A stretch of DNA of 64,000 nt, taken from the NCBI GenBank assembly GCA_002439165.1, contig DJTE01000003.1, positions 62,001 through 126,000 of the forward strand. Reading direction: 5' to 3'. The first letter of the stretch is position 1. Every line of letters begins with the position of its first letter. Under the pieces are notes generated by a model. That model did no database searches. It had not been told where the DNA came from and saw nothing but the letters and a program-made list of their open reading frames with translations. Positions 17,800 through 27,508 of the stretch are shown here, piece by piece. The DNA comes from Chryseobacterium indologenes. Its GTDB lineage: Bacteria > Bacteroidota > Bacteroidia > Flavobacteriales > Weeksellaceae. The position numbers and the translations under genes were made by a program.

Positions 17800-18588
17800 A
17801 TGAAGATCAAAGACACCAAAAATAAAGAAACCCTTCAGGAGCTTATTGATACAAAAGATTTTGTAGCCCATATATCTGTGGACTGCACCATATTTGGCTT
17901 TCACAACAATATTCTGAAAGTTCTGCTTTTAAAGTATCATGATCTTGACCTGTGGTCTCTTCCGGGCGGTTTTGTTTTTAATGATGAAGATCTCCGTGAG
18001 GCGGCAGCAAGGGTCCTGTATGAAAGAACCCACCTGAAAGATCTGTTTTTAAAGCAGTTTCATACTTTCGGAAGAATAGACCGTACCGAGAATAATGTAC
18101 ATCAGATCCTGCTCCGCAACAAAGGAATTGAGGTTCCGAAGGACCACTGGATTTTTCAGAGATTCATTACGGTAGGCTACTGCAGCCTTATTGATTTTTC
18201 CATTGCCAATACTTTTCCGGATGCTTTCAATGAAAGCTGTGAATGGTTTGAAGTGGATAATCTGCCCAAAATGGCATTTGACCATGACAGGATCATAGAA
18301 ACCGGACTGGAATACCTCCGCATGAATATCAATACTGAGGCCGCAGCCAGCAATCTTTTACCTGAAAAGTTTACCATGAAGGATCTTCAGCTTCTTTATG
18401 AAACGATTTTAGGGCAGAAATTCAGAAGAAATAACTTCCAGCGCAAGATATTGAGTTTAAATATTCTGGACAGGCTGGAAAAGTTTTATGACGGTTCTGC
18501 CAACAAAGCTCCTTACCTGTATAAATTCAAAAATAAAATCCATAATTCCGCCCACCAGTATCCGATCTCTAATGATGAGGAATCCTAA
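17800..18588 (+). CDS. Nudix-derived transcriptional regulator (AraR/NrtR-like)
   Basis: A 262-residue cytoplasmic protein. Residues about 20-165 form a Nudix fold (HISVDCTIFGFHNNILKVLLLKYHD, then LWSLPGGFV). The Nudix box is degenerate: the catalytic REVxEE becomes RVLYER, so hydrolase activity is unlikely. Residues about 190-245 (TMKDLQLLYETILGQKFRR and NNFQRKILSLNILDRLEKF) look like the winged helix-turn-helix that follows this domain in the NrtR/AraR group. In Bacteroidota, AraR-type members sense sugars. It starts 23 bases after the MFS gene, so it probably controls the adjacent glycan locus; the ligand is unknown. Confidence 0.85.
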   Translation: MKIKDTKNKETLQELIDTKDFVAHISVDCTIFGFHNNILKVLLLKYHDLDLWSLPGGFVFNDEDLREAAARVLYERTHLKDLFLKQFHTFGRIDRTENNVHQILLRNKGIEVPKDHWIFQRFITVGYCSLIDFSIANTFPDAFNESCEWFEVDNLPKMAFDHDRIIETGLEYLRMNINTEAAASNLLPEKFTMKDLQLLYETILGQKFRRNNFQRKILSLNILDRLEKFYDGSANKAPYLYKFKNKIHNSAHQYPISNDEES

Positions 18589-18718
18589 GGTCCGGTATTT
18601 TTATTCTATGAATTAAATAAAATCATTATATACCCCTGATAATCAATCACTCCAAAGGCTTTTAAAAAAATTTTCTCAACCGCCTGAAAAGTGTTATTTT
18701 TAAACAAATCAAAAAATC

Positions 18719-19897
18719 ATGTCATATTATCCTCTTACAAGCATCCCTGATTATTACGGAATTGATGCTTTACTTACTGAAGAACACAAACTGATCCGCC
18801 AATCTGTAAGAGACTGGGTAGAAAGTTTTGTAATGCCGCAGATTGACCAGGCTGCACAAAACCATACTGACCTTCCCGGTTTAATGAGGGAATTGGGAAA
18901 AATCGGAGCATTGGGTCCTTATATTCCAGTAGAGTACGGAGGTTCCGGTCTTGATCAGATCTCTTACGGTCTTATCATGCAGGAACTGGAAAGAGGTGAT
19001 TCTGCTGTGCGTTCTGCTGCTTCTGTACAGAGTTCTCTTGTCATGTTCCCGATCAATGAATTCGGATCTGAGGAACAGAAGAAAAAATACCTTCCTAAGC
19101 TTGCGGCCGGGGAAATGATCGGCTCTTTCGGGCTTACCGAGCCTAATCACGGATCTGATCCTGGCTCTATGGAAACTTATTTCAAGGATATGGGCGACCA
19201 TTATCTGCTTAATGGTGCCAAAATGTGGATCACCAATTCCCCGCTTTGCGATATTGCTGTGGTATGGGCGAAAAATGAAGAAGGAAAAGTACAGGGACTG
19301 ATCGTTGAAAGAGGAATGGAAGGGTTTACCACTCCTGAAACACATAATAAATGGAGTTTAAGAGCTTCAAAAACCGGAGAACTGGTATTTAATGACGTAA
19401 AAGTTCCTAAAGAAAACCTTCTTCCGGGCGTAACCGGATTAAAAGGACCTCTATCCTGCCTGAATTCTGCAAGATATGGAATTTCATGGGGTGTAATCGG
19501 TGCTGCTATCGACTGCTACTGTACAGCGGTTCAGTATTCTAAAGAAAGAAAACAGTTTGGAAAGCCAATCGGTTCTTACCAGCTCCAGCAGAAAAAACTG
19601 GCTGAATTCTTAACTGAAATTACTAAAGCTCAGTTACTATGCCTTCAGTTAGGAAATCTGAAAAATGATCATAAAGCAACACCTGCACAGATCTCAATGG
19701 CTAAACGCAACAATGTGAAAATGGCGATTGACATTGCAAGAGAATCAAGACAGATTCTTGGAGGAATGGGAATCATGGGAGAATTCCCGATGATGAGACA
19801 CGCTGCCAACCTTGAATCGGTAATTACCTACGAAGGGACTCACGATGTTCACCTTCTAATTACAGGTCTGGATATTACAGGCATCAATGCTTTCTAA
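18719..19897 (+). CDS. gcdH: Acyl-CoA dehydrogenase, glutaryl-CoA dehydrogenase type
   Basis: A 392-residue cytoplasmic flavoenzyme. The order of motifs follows the acyl-CoA dehydrogenase family: N-terminal helices, FGLTEPNHGSDPGSM in the FAD-binding middle domain, and the C-terminal helical domain with ERKQFGKPIGSYQLQQKKLAE and the catalytic base E372 in TYEGTHDVHLL. The last motif and overall similarity favour glutaryl-CoA dehydrogenase, which oxidatively decarboxylates glutaryl-CoA to crotonyl-CoA in lysine and tryptophan breakdown. Other glutaryl-pathway genes are not nearby, so the exact acyl substrate rests on family likeness. Confidence 0.88.
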   Translation: MSYYPLTSIPDYYGIDALLTEEHKLIRQSVRDWVESFVMPQIDQAAQNHTDLPGLMRELGKIGALGPYIPVEYGGSGLDQISYGLIMQELERGDSAVRSAASVQSSLVMFPINEFGSEEQKKKYLPKLAAGEMIGSFGLTEPNHGSDPGSMETYFKDMGDHYLLNGAKMWITNSPLCDIAVVWAKNEEGKVQGLIVERGMEGFTTPETHNKWSLRASKTGELVFNDVKVPKENLLPGVTGLKGPLSCLNSARYGISWGVIGAAIDCYCTAVQYSKERKQFGKPIGSYQLQQKKLAEFLTEITKAQLLCLQLGNLKNDHKATPAQISMAKRNNVKMAIDIARESRQILGGMGIMGEFPMMRHAANLESVITYEGTHDVHLLITGLDITGINAF

Positions 19898-19913
19898 ATA
19901 AGGAGCTCAAATA

Positions 19914-19952
19914 AATAAGCGGGTCCGGCCAAAGGCCGGACCCGCTTATTTT
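19914..19952 (+). terminator. Strong terminator of gcdH
   Basis: A perfect 17-bp GC-rich stem, AATAAGCGGGTCCGGCC with its complement, around an AAA loop, followed by TTATTTTA. It is one of the longest hairpins in the window. Confidence 0.85.
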
Positions 19953-20057
19953 ACTCACCTTGCAGAGAATTTATATTCAATGAATAATTATTGATCTGAT
20001 AATGTATGAATGGTTTTATTGAAAACAACTAACTTAATATCACCATAATGCATTAAT

Positions 20058-22013
20058 ATGAAAAAACTATCTTTCTTTTTACTAAGCTTTACAGCTCCTT
20101 TTTACCTGGCTCAGCAGGCGGGTGATGTGGTAAGCATTGAACAGAAACTTGATCTTACCCCACAGGGCGTTATCAGTTTTATAGCCGGCAATCTCGGTGA
20201 GCAGAATACTCCTGACTTCACCAATTATCTGAACGGTTTTAATCTAGGCCTGAAGGGATATAAAATCACATATTACACTAAGAATGAAAACAATGCACTG
20301 GTGAAAGCAACCGGGCTTTTGATGTATCCTAACGTCAACTACAAGCTTTCAACTGTTGTTTCGGACCACGGAACTACGGACAACCGGCATAATGTTCCGT
20401 CTAATTTAAAGGGAGCACTCGGGGCAGGATTCGTAGTGGAACTTTCTTATGTTCTGAACGGGTATATCCTTATGGCTCCGGACTATGTGGGAATGGGCAG
20501 CGGAGACGGTGTTCATCCTTATGTAGATTATGCCACTGAGGCCAGTGCTACGATAGATTTTGTTACGGCAGCCAATAAAGTCCTCGGGCAGTTAGGAATC
20601 AAGCGATATAATGAATACTTTCTGGCAGGCTATTCCCAGGGAGCGCATGCTGCGATGTCAACTCTGAAAAGGCTAAGTATTTCCAATCCGGAGAATTTGA
20701 AATTCAAATACGCCTATATGGGCGACGGGCCTTATGATTTTTCGGGAGTTACTCTGAACAAAGGGGTTCTGGAAAAAGACCTCTACCCTTTTACCTCTTT
20801 TCTGGCGAACGTTCTTCATACCTGTAACAATACGGGATACAGAACCTATAACAGTAATATATCAGAAGTTATTTCAGCGGAATACCTGGATAAATACAAT
20901 AATCATGTGGTTCAGGACAACGGAGGACTTCTGTGGGGTCCGGTAATCTGGAGAAAACTTTTCACATCCGGTTTTGTAAGTGATGTTACCAACAATCCGG
21001 ATAATAAGCTCAGACAGTGCATGAAACCTAAAGATGTTTACGACTGGTATAATAAAACTCCCATGACTTTGGGACATTCCACCGTGGATCTGGCCATCCC
21101 GCCGGAAAATACCTCCAAAACCATCAGTGTACAGCGCGGCTACTATCCGTGGTGGGATCTGGATAAATACAAACTGGATTCATTTTACTGGGGTCCTCTG
21201 GGACATGTCGGAGGAATTGTTCCCTTTGTTCTTGCTTCCAATGCAAAATTCAATACGCTCAGAAGCGGAGGATTATTCAATCAGTGGGCTATGATTACTT
21301 CCAAGCAGGCAGGAAATGATCAGATGATAAAATCGGGAGAAGGCAATTCATTATATTCCTCTCAGATCAAACCGGCTACCGGAGATATGAAACTGCTGGA
21401 AATAACTGATTTTAATAAAGAAAAAGCTACCACAAAACCTGGAACAGAAAGTAGTCTGGCTGGCCTTCAGGATGGAGTTTACCTCCTGAAAGTGCAGGAA
21501 AGCAATGAAAACAGGCTGATTCCTTATATTAAAAGTACTCCACAACAGGTTACTGAAAGTGAGATCGTTCAATCTGAAAATAATGGAATTTTGAAACTTA
21601 AGATCAGTCCCGATGAACTGTCTGCGGTACATATTTTTGATGAAAAACGTAACTTTATAAAAACAGTTTCCCAATCCCAGTATACGGAAAACAGCGGAAT
21701 CTCTCTCCAGGATCTTGAAAACCGGAATTATACCTTTGAGATTGTCACCCAATTTTATCACCTGCAGTTTAATAAAATGATCGTTAATCGGTCCGAAAGT
21801 AAAACAGATATTTTTGCCCGTGGCAGCCTGATCATTGCCCGGTCAGCCGGCGATATAAAAAACATCAGCATTTACAGTATTTCAGGTGCATTAATTGTAC
21901 AGCAGGATGTAAACAGATCATTATTTGAATCAAAAGCTTTGGAATCCGGGGTTTATCTGGTGCAAATCACTCTTGCTGACGGAAAAATAATCAATAAAAA
22001 GATCAAAATCTGA
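20058..22013 (+). CDS. T9SS-exported alpha/beta hydrolase
   Basis: A 651-residue exported protein. A signal peptide to about YLAQ19 is followed by an alpha/beta-hydrolase catalytic domain (to about residue 430) with nucleophile S193 in GYSQG. The regions VVSDHGTTDNRHN and APDYVGMGSGDG resemble secreted lipase/feruloyl-esterase-like hydrolases of this type. A linker and beta-sandwich follow. The last about 70 residues, with SIYSISGALIV, ESKALESGVYLVQI and the ending KIINKKIKI, match the type A T9SS C-terminal sorting domain, so it is probably delivered to the cell surface or outside. Substrate unknown. Confidence 0.85.
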   Translation: MKKLSFFLLSFTAPFYLAQQAGDVVSIEQKLDLTPQGVISFIAGNLGEQNTPDFTNYLNGFNLGLKGYKITYYTKNENNALVKATGLLMYPNVNYKLSTVVSDHGTTDNRHNVPSNLKGALGAGFVVELSYVLNGYILMAPDYVGMGSGDGVHPYVDYATEASATIDFVTAANKVLGQLGIKRYNEYFLAGYSQGAHAAMSTLKRLSISNPENLKFKYAYMGDGPYDFSGVTLNKGVLEKDLYPFTSFLANVLHTCNNTGYRTYNSNISEVISAEYLDKYNNHVVQDNGGLLWGPVIWRKLFTSGFVSDVTNNPDNKLRQCMKPKDVYDWYNKTPMTLGHSTVDLAIPPENTSKTISVQRGYYPWWDLDKYKLDSFYWGPLGHVGGIVPFVLASNAKFNTLRSGGLFNQWAMITSKQAGNDQMIKSGEGNSLYSSQIKPATGDMKLLEITDFNKEKATTKPGTESSLAGLQDGVYLLKVQESNENRLIPYIKSTPQQVTESEIVQSENNGILKLKISPDELSAVHIFDEKRNFIKTVSQSQYTENSGISLQDLENRNYTFEIVTQFYHLQFNKMIVNRSESKTDIFARGSLIIARSAGDIKNISIYSISGALIVQQDVNRSLFESKALESGVYLVQITLADGKIINKKIKI

Positions 22014-22049
22014 TAATCTTCTCTTATTATATTTCTTCATTTCAGATGG

Positions 22050-22083
22050 AATGCACTTCAGCAATGGAGTGCGTTTCTTTTTT
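22050..22083 (+). terminator. Terminator of the T9SS hydrolase
   Basis: AATGCACT and AGTGCGTT pair (one G-U) around a 10-base loop, followed by a T-rich run, just before the convergent nuclease gene. Confidence 0.55.
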
Positions 22084-24775
22084 AGCCGGTGTAGGATTTT
22101 ATATTTTCCACGAAATTAAGATCAGGATTCAGAATTTCAAGGATCAGATTTTTCACTGATCTCATCGCATCATCAATATCTCCTTTATCAAACTGGAGGG
22201 AAACCACTCCTTTCCGGGCCTCTGCAAAACTCCATATTCCGGTTTCAATCGGGAATCCCCAGAACTCAGGAAGATTCTGAACCACATAATGATAAATACA
22301 CAGCTGAAGAGCCTGTTTTCTGTCGCTGTTGTGGAAATAATCCGACACATTGTCCTCATCAATCTTTACCGTGAGATTTTTGATTTTGGCTGTTTTATAA
22401 TCGATAATTCTCAATGTTCCGTTCAGACGGTCTATCCTGTCTATAAATCCGAAGAAAGAGATCTTATCGTTTTCTTCAAGATAAAAATCAACATTTTCGA
22501 ATCTTTTTTCAATATCAAGAATCTCAAGTTCATTGCCGTTCCTGATCAGTTCAAGATCATGAGTAAGAATGTTTTCAATTACTTTTTTAGCAATCGCTTT
22601 GTGAATGTAATTCATTCCTTTTTCATAGAACTCCGGCTGGTGCTTCAGCTTTTCAATGGCTTTTTCAATATACTGATCTATCTCTTTAATTGACTTCTGT
22701 AAATCACTTTCTTTTAAAACCTTACCTTTGAGTATTTCATAAACTTCCTGAAGTGAATAATGAACCAGATTTCCATAGTTTTTAACGGACAGTTCTTCTT
22801 CAATCTCATCTGTTTCCGAGGTGTTCAGGATCTTGGAAAGATAAAAATCGATAGGGTTGTAAAGATAACTGGTAAGGTGCGAAGCCGATACTTTTTCCTT
22901 CCATTTCTGAAGCCTTTCCATTACGATTGCCGTCTTTGGAATTTCAATAGGTTTTGAGATAATGGGTTCAGAGGAGTTCTCTATGATCAGATGTTCTATC
23001 TGATGGGAGCTTTCCATTTCGATCTGGGTAATAAAACGGCTTTTTTCCCCTGTATTCACTCCTGAGCTGAGCGCATTGTACAGGAGATGTACATTCTGCG
23101 AATCCTGGATCAGTCTGTAAAAGTGATAAGCATAAATTCCGTCGTTTTCCAGAAACGTATGAAGGTCAAAATATCTTCTTATATCAAAAGGAATATAGGT
23201 ATTCTGCGTATTTCCCAGAGGAAGTTTTCCCTCATTCACAGACAGCATAATAACATTTTCAAAATTCAGGAGACGCGTTTCAAGAAGCCCCATGATCTGA
23301 AGCCCGCGCAGCGGTTCTCCCTGAAAATCGATGCTCTCTGAGTTGATGTGCTGGTTGATCAGGATTTCCAGAGTCTCCATTCTGATCTCGAAATCGTACG
23401 GACTCAGCTGGTTTTTTATGATTCTGAAAGCATTTTCAAAATGAGATACGTTTTCATACTGAATATCATCAATATCCAGCCATTTGATATGCCGGCAGAA
23501 AGCAATAAGTTTATCCAGATAAACACCGGTATGATGCGCCTTCTGAAGCAGATCATAATAAGAAAGACCTCCCAGCAGTTCGTGCATCAGCTTTCCGGAT
23601 ATATAGACAATATTCCGCTCCTCTATTTTCGCTTTGAAATCACTGATCACCAGTTCATCTTCCGCAGATTTCGGCAGTTCTTCAAGAATAGGAAAAACAT
23701 CCCTGTAATAGTAAGAGGTTTTATTTTTTTCCAGCTGTTTCTGAAGATAAAAAAGCTGTTTTACGGCATTCGAAAAAGACAGGTTCTTCAATGGAAACCC
23801 CATGGTGATATTCAGGTTCTGTACACCGTACATCACGTCTAAGCTTGCAGGCAGAAGGTTTTCGTCCAACAGCACAACTGCCGTATTGGAATAGGTTTTA
23901 TTTTCAATCTCTTTAAAAATCTCAGGAAGAACTTTGGTCTGCGTTACGTTTCCAGAAACTTCATAGACTTTAATATTTTTAGGTTGGTTGAAATCATCTT
24001 CAATCCAGTGAAAGTCTCTGCTGTCATTGAATTCTTTCCACATTTTATGACTGCGGAGAAATTTTCCGGCTTCCTGCCTTTCATCATCGAAATAATAACG
24101 GTCTGCCTGGAAAAAACATTCGGCTTTATTCCGTTTTAAAAGACTTCTGACCAGTTTTTCTTCTACCGGAGTAAATGCATTGAATCCACAGAACACGAAA
24201 TGCTCTGAAGTACCGTCTGCAAAATCATCAATTTTCGATTGGGCTGTTTCATGAATCATCCCCGCAGTAGCCCAGTTCCTTTCCTGAAGCCTCTCTTTTA
24301 ACACAGGAAGGAAAATATTCATATTCTGCCAGAAATTAAGGAATTTCTTTCTTGGAACATCGTCGTCTTCTCCAAGATCCTGGGCCCATTCCTTGATCCG
24401 TTCCTCATCAAACATATACTGAAGCACAACCTGATCATCTCCGGAAAATTTAAGAATATCGTCCCAGTCTTTCTGCAGGGTAGGAAACCATTTCAGAAAA
24501 TCAGAAAAGTCATCACGGGGAATCAGATTAAGGCTTCTGTAAACATCGAAGGCGAAAAGCCAGAGAGAAATCCCCTGGATAGGCTGCCGGTCTGCAATAC
24601 GGTCAATCAATTCCTCCACGGTGAAGAAATTGGGAAGAAGCCCCGAATACTTATTCTCTTCTAAAATCTGTCTGATAAAAACAATGGGACGCTTGCCTGG
24701 CAGAACGATGTTGAATACCGAGAGATCCTGACTTTTTGCCAGCAGTTCGTTGATGATCTTATTGAGAAATTTCAA
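22082..24775 (-). CDS. PD-(D/E)XK nuclease, AddB-like
   Basis: An 897-residue cytoplasmic protein. The C-terminal region (about 640-897) carries a RecB-type nuclease fold: GFIDRID with D779, IDYKT with D792 and K794, and the QALQLCIYHYV helix. The long N-terminal part resembles the AddB scaffold of the AddAB/RexAB recombination complex, which processes double-strand breaks, and has no evident Walker A motif. No AddA-like helicase is nearby. Its start overlaps the DUF922 gene's stop by 4 bases, so the two are probably translated together. Confidence 0.8.
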   Translation of the reverse strand: MKFLNKIINELLAKSQDLSVFNIVLPGKRPIVFIRQILEENKYSGLLPNFFTVEELIDRIADRQPIQGISLWLFAFDVYRSLNLIPRDDFSDFLKWFPTLQKDWDDILKFSGDDQVVLQYMFDEERIKEWAQDLGEDDDVPRKKFLNFWQNMNIFLPVLKERLQERNWATAGMIHETAQSKIDDFADGTSEHFVFCGFNAFTPVEEKLVRSLLKRNKAECFFQADRYYFDDERQEAGKFLRSHKMWKEFNDSRDFHWIEDDFNQPKNIKVYEVSGNVTQTKVLPEIFKEIENKTYSNTAVVLLDENLLPASLDVMYGVQNLNITMGFPLKNLSFSNAVKQLFYLQKQLEKNKTSYYYRDVFPILEELPKSAEDELVISDFKAKIEERNIVYISGKLMHELLGGLSYYDLLQKAHHTGVYLDKLIAFCRHIKWLDIDDIQYENVSHFENAFRIIKNQLSPYDFEIRMETLEILINQHINSESIDFQGEPLRGLQIMGLLETRLLNFENVIMLSVNEGKLPLGNTQNTYIPFDIRRYFDLHTFLENDGIYAYHFYRLIQDSQNVHLLYNALSSGVNTGEKSRFITQIEMESSHQIEHLIIENSSEPIISKPIEIPKTAIVMERLQKWKEKVSASHLTSYLYNPIDFYLSKILNTSETDEIEEELSVKNYGNLVHYSLQEVYEILKGKVLKESDLQKSIKEIDQYIEKAIEKLKHQPEFYEKGMNYIHKAIAKKVIENILTHDLELIRNGNELEILDIEKRFENVDFYLEENDKISFFGFIDRIDRLNGTLRIIDYKTAKIKNLTVKIDEDNVSDYFHNSDRKQALQLCIYHYVVQNLPEFWGFPIETGIWSFAEARKGVVSLQFDKGDIDDAMRSVKNLILEILNPDLNFVENIKSYTG

Positions 24776-25308
24776 GAGGCCTGGTAGCTTTTTAAATTGT
24801 TTAATTCTTCAGAGATAAGGATATTATATTCCTTCTGCTTTTGTTCATTGATTCCGTGCTGTGTCTCCCTGTCATAGGATTTCTGAAAATTCTGATAATC
24901 GTTGGATACTTTCCGATAAACAGCCTGAAAATATTTATTATAATCTCCTGAAGTAACGATCTTTTCAGCGACTTCCTTTCTAAGTTTCCGGGCAAAAATT
25001 TCTGCAATATCAAAATGTTTCTGTTCGTGCAGAAGAATATAATCACTGATTCTTTTGCTATCTTTCCATGACCTCTCTTCATTGAAAATGGCGGCTATTT
25101 CAATTTTCACAGGAGTTTTGGGATTGGTAGACGTTACAACGGAATATTCCCAACCACAATGGGTATAGGCAGCCACATCGGGATTGTTTTTACGGTTGAC
25201 CGGGCTTTTGAAATTATCCCACACCAGTTTCCGGTCTTCTTTCCAGATTATTTTCTGTCCCCAGACTGTATTTACAGTCAGAAAACAGAATACAAATACC
25301 ATCTTCAT
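24772..25308 (-). CDS. DUF922-like putative zinc protease
   Basis: A 178-residue protein with a short N-terminal signal-like stretch (to about VWGQ18). H94-E95-Q-K-H98 in ILLHEQKHFDIAE is the HExxH zinc-protease signature, in the DUF922 setting. The N-terminal KLVWDNFKSP is the typical DUF922 start. The domain is thought to be an exported zinc-dependent peptidase, with no known substrate. Its ATG overlaps the upstream lipoprotein stop (TAATG), and its stop overlaps the nuclease start, so three genes form one tight unit. Confidence 0.8.
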   Translation of the reverse strand: MKMVFVFCFLTVNTVWGQKIIWKEDRKLVWDNFKSPVNRKNNPDVAAYTHCGWEYSVVTSTNPKTPVKIEIAAIFNEERSWKDSKRISDYILLHEQKHFDIAEIFARKLRKEVAEKIVTSGDYNKYFQAVYRKVSNDYQNFQKSYDRETQHGINEQKQKEYNILISEELNNLKSYQAS

Positions 25309-25712
25309 TATTTAACCACAATTGTTTTGGTGATCCATTCGTTTCCTCCATTCCAGAATCTGAAGGTATAATTTCCTTTGTTACGCGGATTAAAATTGAT
25401 CTGTCCGGCTGCTGTATAGCTGTTCTGTGCGCAGGGCCCGTCTTTTATATAACGGTACGCTGTAACGGACCTTCCGAAATCACTGTCATGAATATAGTCA
25501 TAACCATAAAAGCCTTCGCACTGGGAAGGATAGGTAGAATATGTTCTGATACTCTGTACGGAAAAAACATCCATTGTATCATTCACTATTTTTACACTGT
25601 CTATTTTGATCCTGCCTACTGATTCAATAGTCTGATAGTCATCATCATTACAGGAGATGAAAAACAGTCCTAAAAATAATGCAGGAAATCCAATATTTAA
25701 AAGTTTTTTCAT
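25308..25712 (-). CDS. Small lipoprotein of unknown function
   Basis: A 134-residue lipoprotein from the ATG at 25712; the three extra upstream residues of the longer frame spoil the signal peptide. The signal ends FISC21, followed by NDDDY acidic residues as in flavobacterial lipoproteins. The mature part has two cysteines (QCEGF and PCAQNS) that may form a disulphide, and a beta-strand-rich C-terminus (YTFRFWNGGNEWITKTIVV). I do not recognise the family. It heads the unit with the DUF922 protease. Confidence 0.7.
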   Translation of the reverse strand: MKKLLNIGFPALFLGLFFISCNDDDYQTIESVGRIKIDSVKIVNDTMDVFSVQSIRTYSTYPSQCEGFYGYDYIHDSDFGRSVTAYRYIKDGPCAQNSYTAAGQINFNPRNKGNYTFRFWNGGNEWITKTIVVK

Positions 25713-25772
25713 AACCTCCAATTTACTGATTATTAATGATAAACAGCAAAAATTATTCCTTCATTATACGGA

Positions 25773-26408
25773 TCAGGAATTAAAATTGCCTTTGGACAGA
25801 TACACTACTTTTTTGGTATCAAAAAATTCTTCATCAAAATAGTTTTTAAGGCTGAAAATTTCGCATTTAAGCCCGGCAAGCTCTTCCGCAAGGTCACCGC
25901 CCTTCAAATACAAAACCCCGTTATGTCTGGTATTGAACTGTTCTTTTTCAAATTTGCCTTTCAGCCATCTTAAAAATTCAGGCATCTGGGTTACGGCACG
26001 GCTTACTACAAAGTGGAACTTTTCTTTGAGTTTTTCTGCACGTCCGTGAATAGCAGTTACATTTTTCAGTCCTGTTCCTTCTGCAACAGCCTGTACTACG
26101 CTGATCTTTTTCCCGATGGAATCGATCAGGGTAAATTCAGATTCAGGAAACAGGATTGCTAAAGGAATTCCGGGAAAACCTCCCCCGGTTCCGATGTCCA
26201 GGACTTTTGTACCGGGAGCAAACTCCATTACCTTCGCTATTCCCAAAGAATGCAGGACGTGCTTTTCATACAGCGACTCCATATCTTTCCTGGAAATCAC
26301 ATTGATCTTTTCATTCCATTCATTATACAGTTTTTCCAGCTGGGTAAACTGTTCGATCTGCGTTTCTGTAAGATCCGGAAAGTATTTTAATAGTAACGGT
26401 ATTGCCAT
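25773..26408 (-). CDS. rsmG: 16S rRNA (guanine-N7) methyltransferase
   Basis: A 211-residue cytoplasmic enzyme that methylates N7 of G527 in 16S rRNA. The SAM-binding motif is VLDIGTGGGFPGIPLAI, with the family segments NVISRKDMESLYEKHVLHSL before it and VVSRAVTQMPEFLRW after it. I chose the ATG at 26408 (MAIPLLLKYFPDL) over the frame's first ATG at 26456, because the 16 extra residues are unlike any RsmG start. Confidence 0.95.
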   Translation of the reverse strand: MAIPLLLKYFPDLTETQIEQFTQLEKLYNEWNEKINVISRKDMESLYEKHVLHSLGIAKVMEFAPGTKVLDIGTGGGFPGIPLAILFPESEFTLIDSIGKKISVVQAVAEGTGLKNVTAIHGRAEKLKEKFHFVVSRAVTQMPEFLRWLKGKFEKEQFNTRHNGVLYLKGGDLAEELAGLKCEIFSLKNYFDEEFFDTKKVVYLSKGNFNS

Positions 26409-26494
26409 ATGAATTATTATAAACCGCAAAAATAAGTTTTTATTGGCTTTATTCAAACTTTAAGAGCCGGATATGAAAGACCTTTTTTATATTT

Positions 26495-27328
26495 TCAATC
26501 TCTTTCAATGGGATTATTGGTTCTTTTAAGCCTTCTGAGGATCTCATCGTCAATGGTTTCATTCTTTCCCGTATATCTCTCAAGTTCTTTGATACTGTAT
26601 TGAGCGGTATAGCCATCTTTCAGCTGAACACCGATTGTTCCGGCTTTCGGGTCTGCATTGAATGCTTCAAAATCTTCTTCGGGAATGAAGGTGTAGTTTT
26701 TCATTAGTTTTTTATACTCATTCTCAGACATTTTTTTGCTGTTTTCAGGCACCCGGTCAAACAGTGTTTTTATTTTTCTGATCTGAATCAGGTTAAATAT
26801 ATGCTGTCCCCCGGTATCCTTTACACTTACCACAAGCCCCGGAAGGCCGCTGAATTTATAAGGACCGTCACTTACCGGATAATCTTTACTGAACCATGCT
26901 TCCCAGCTCCTTCCTTTATAATCAGTCACTGCTTTCTGGCATTTCATATTATTGATCTCAGCAAACTCTTTTTCTATTTTCCATCGGGGAGCTTCACTGT
27001 CTGTGGTCATCAGCTTCACACTTTTAAACTGGTCGTAAAAACTGATGGTCTTTTTAGCGTAATCTTTTTCAATAAGATAGTTCAGATTTCTGTTGTAATT
27101 CTTGCGTTTAAACAGTTTCGCAAAATCTTTTTCAGCGGCATAGGCTGAATCCTTTTCATATTTGGCAGTATTATAGAAATACGATTTTTTCCCGTCGGTA
27201 TCCAGGCTCATATAATCCGTAATCAGAGAATCGCTTCCGGTATCGGCTTTCATTCTGTATTCATACACAAAGCGGTAGTTCTGGGCAGAAAAAAGCGCAG
27301 CAGATAATAAAAAAAGGAGTTTGTACAT
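26495..27328 (-). CDS. GLPGLI family protein
   Basis: A 277-residue exported protein from the ATG at 27328 (MYKLLFLLSAALFSAQ, signal peptide). It contains the family hallmark FSGLPGLVVSVKD (about residues 160-175) and the surrounding YEYRMKAD and QKAVTDYKGRSWEAWFSKDYP segments. GLPGLI proteins are widespread in Bacteroidota, with an unknown envelope role. Here it stands alone. Confidence 0.88.
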   Translation of the reverse strand: MYKLLFLLSAALFSAQNYRFVYEYRMKADTGSDSLITDYMSLDTDGKKSYFYNTAKYEKDSAYAAEKDFAKLFKRKNYNRNLNYLIEKDYAKKTISFYDQFKSVKLMTTDSEAPRWKIEKEFAEINNMKCQKAVTDYKGRSWEAWFSKDYPVSDGPYKFSGLPGLVVSVKDTGGQHIFNLIQIRKIKTLFDRVPENSKKMSENEYKKLMKNYTFIPEEDFEAFNADPKAGTIGVQLKDGYTAQYSIKELERYTGKNETIDDEILRRLKRTNNPIERD

Positions 27329-27480
27329 TTTAAGCTCGTCATTCATTAAACATAATCAATTCTTAAAGCGGAGAACGCCTGAAAAACCAATCTTATTTCC
27401 AAATCTAGTGATTAAATTGAAACCTGACAAAAATCTTTTCTCTTAGCCTATTTTTATTTCCCGGCAAAACGTTTTTATTA

Positions 27481-27488
27481 TATATTTG
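27481..27488 (+). promoter_or_regulatory. Promoter -7 element of the aminotransferase gene
   Basis: TATATTTG fits TAnnTTTG, 20 bases before the aminotransferase ATG. Confidence 0.55.
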
Positions 27489-27508
27489 TTAAAATTCAAA
27501 AAGACTAC

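Noticed and set aside
18800..19400. Opposite-strand frame of 154 residues in gcdH
   Set aside because: The dehydrogenase has a full set of motifs in the forward frame; the reverse frame has none.
24801..25082. A 93-residue frame overlapping the DUF922 gene
   Set aside because: It is in another frame of the same strand, with low-complexity composition; the DUF922 frame has the HExxH motif.
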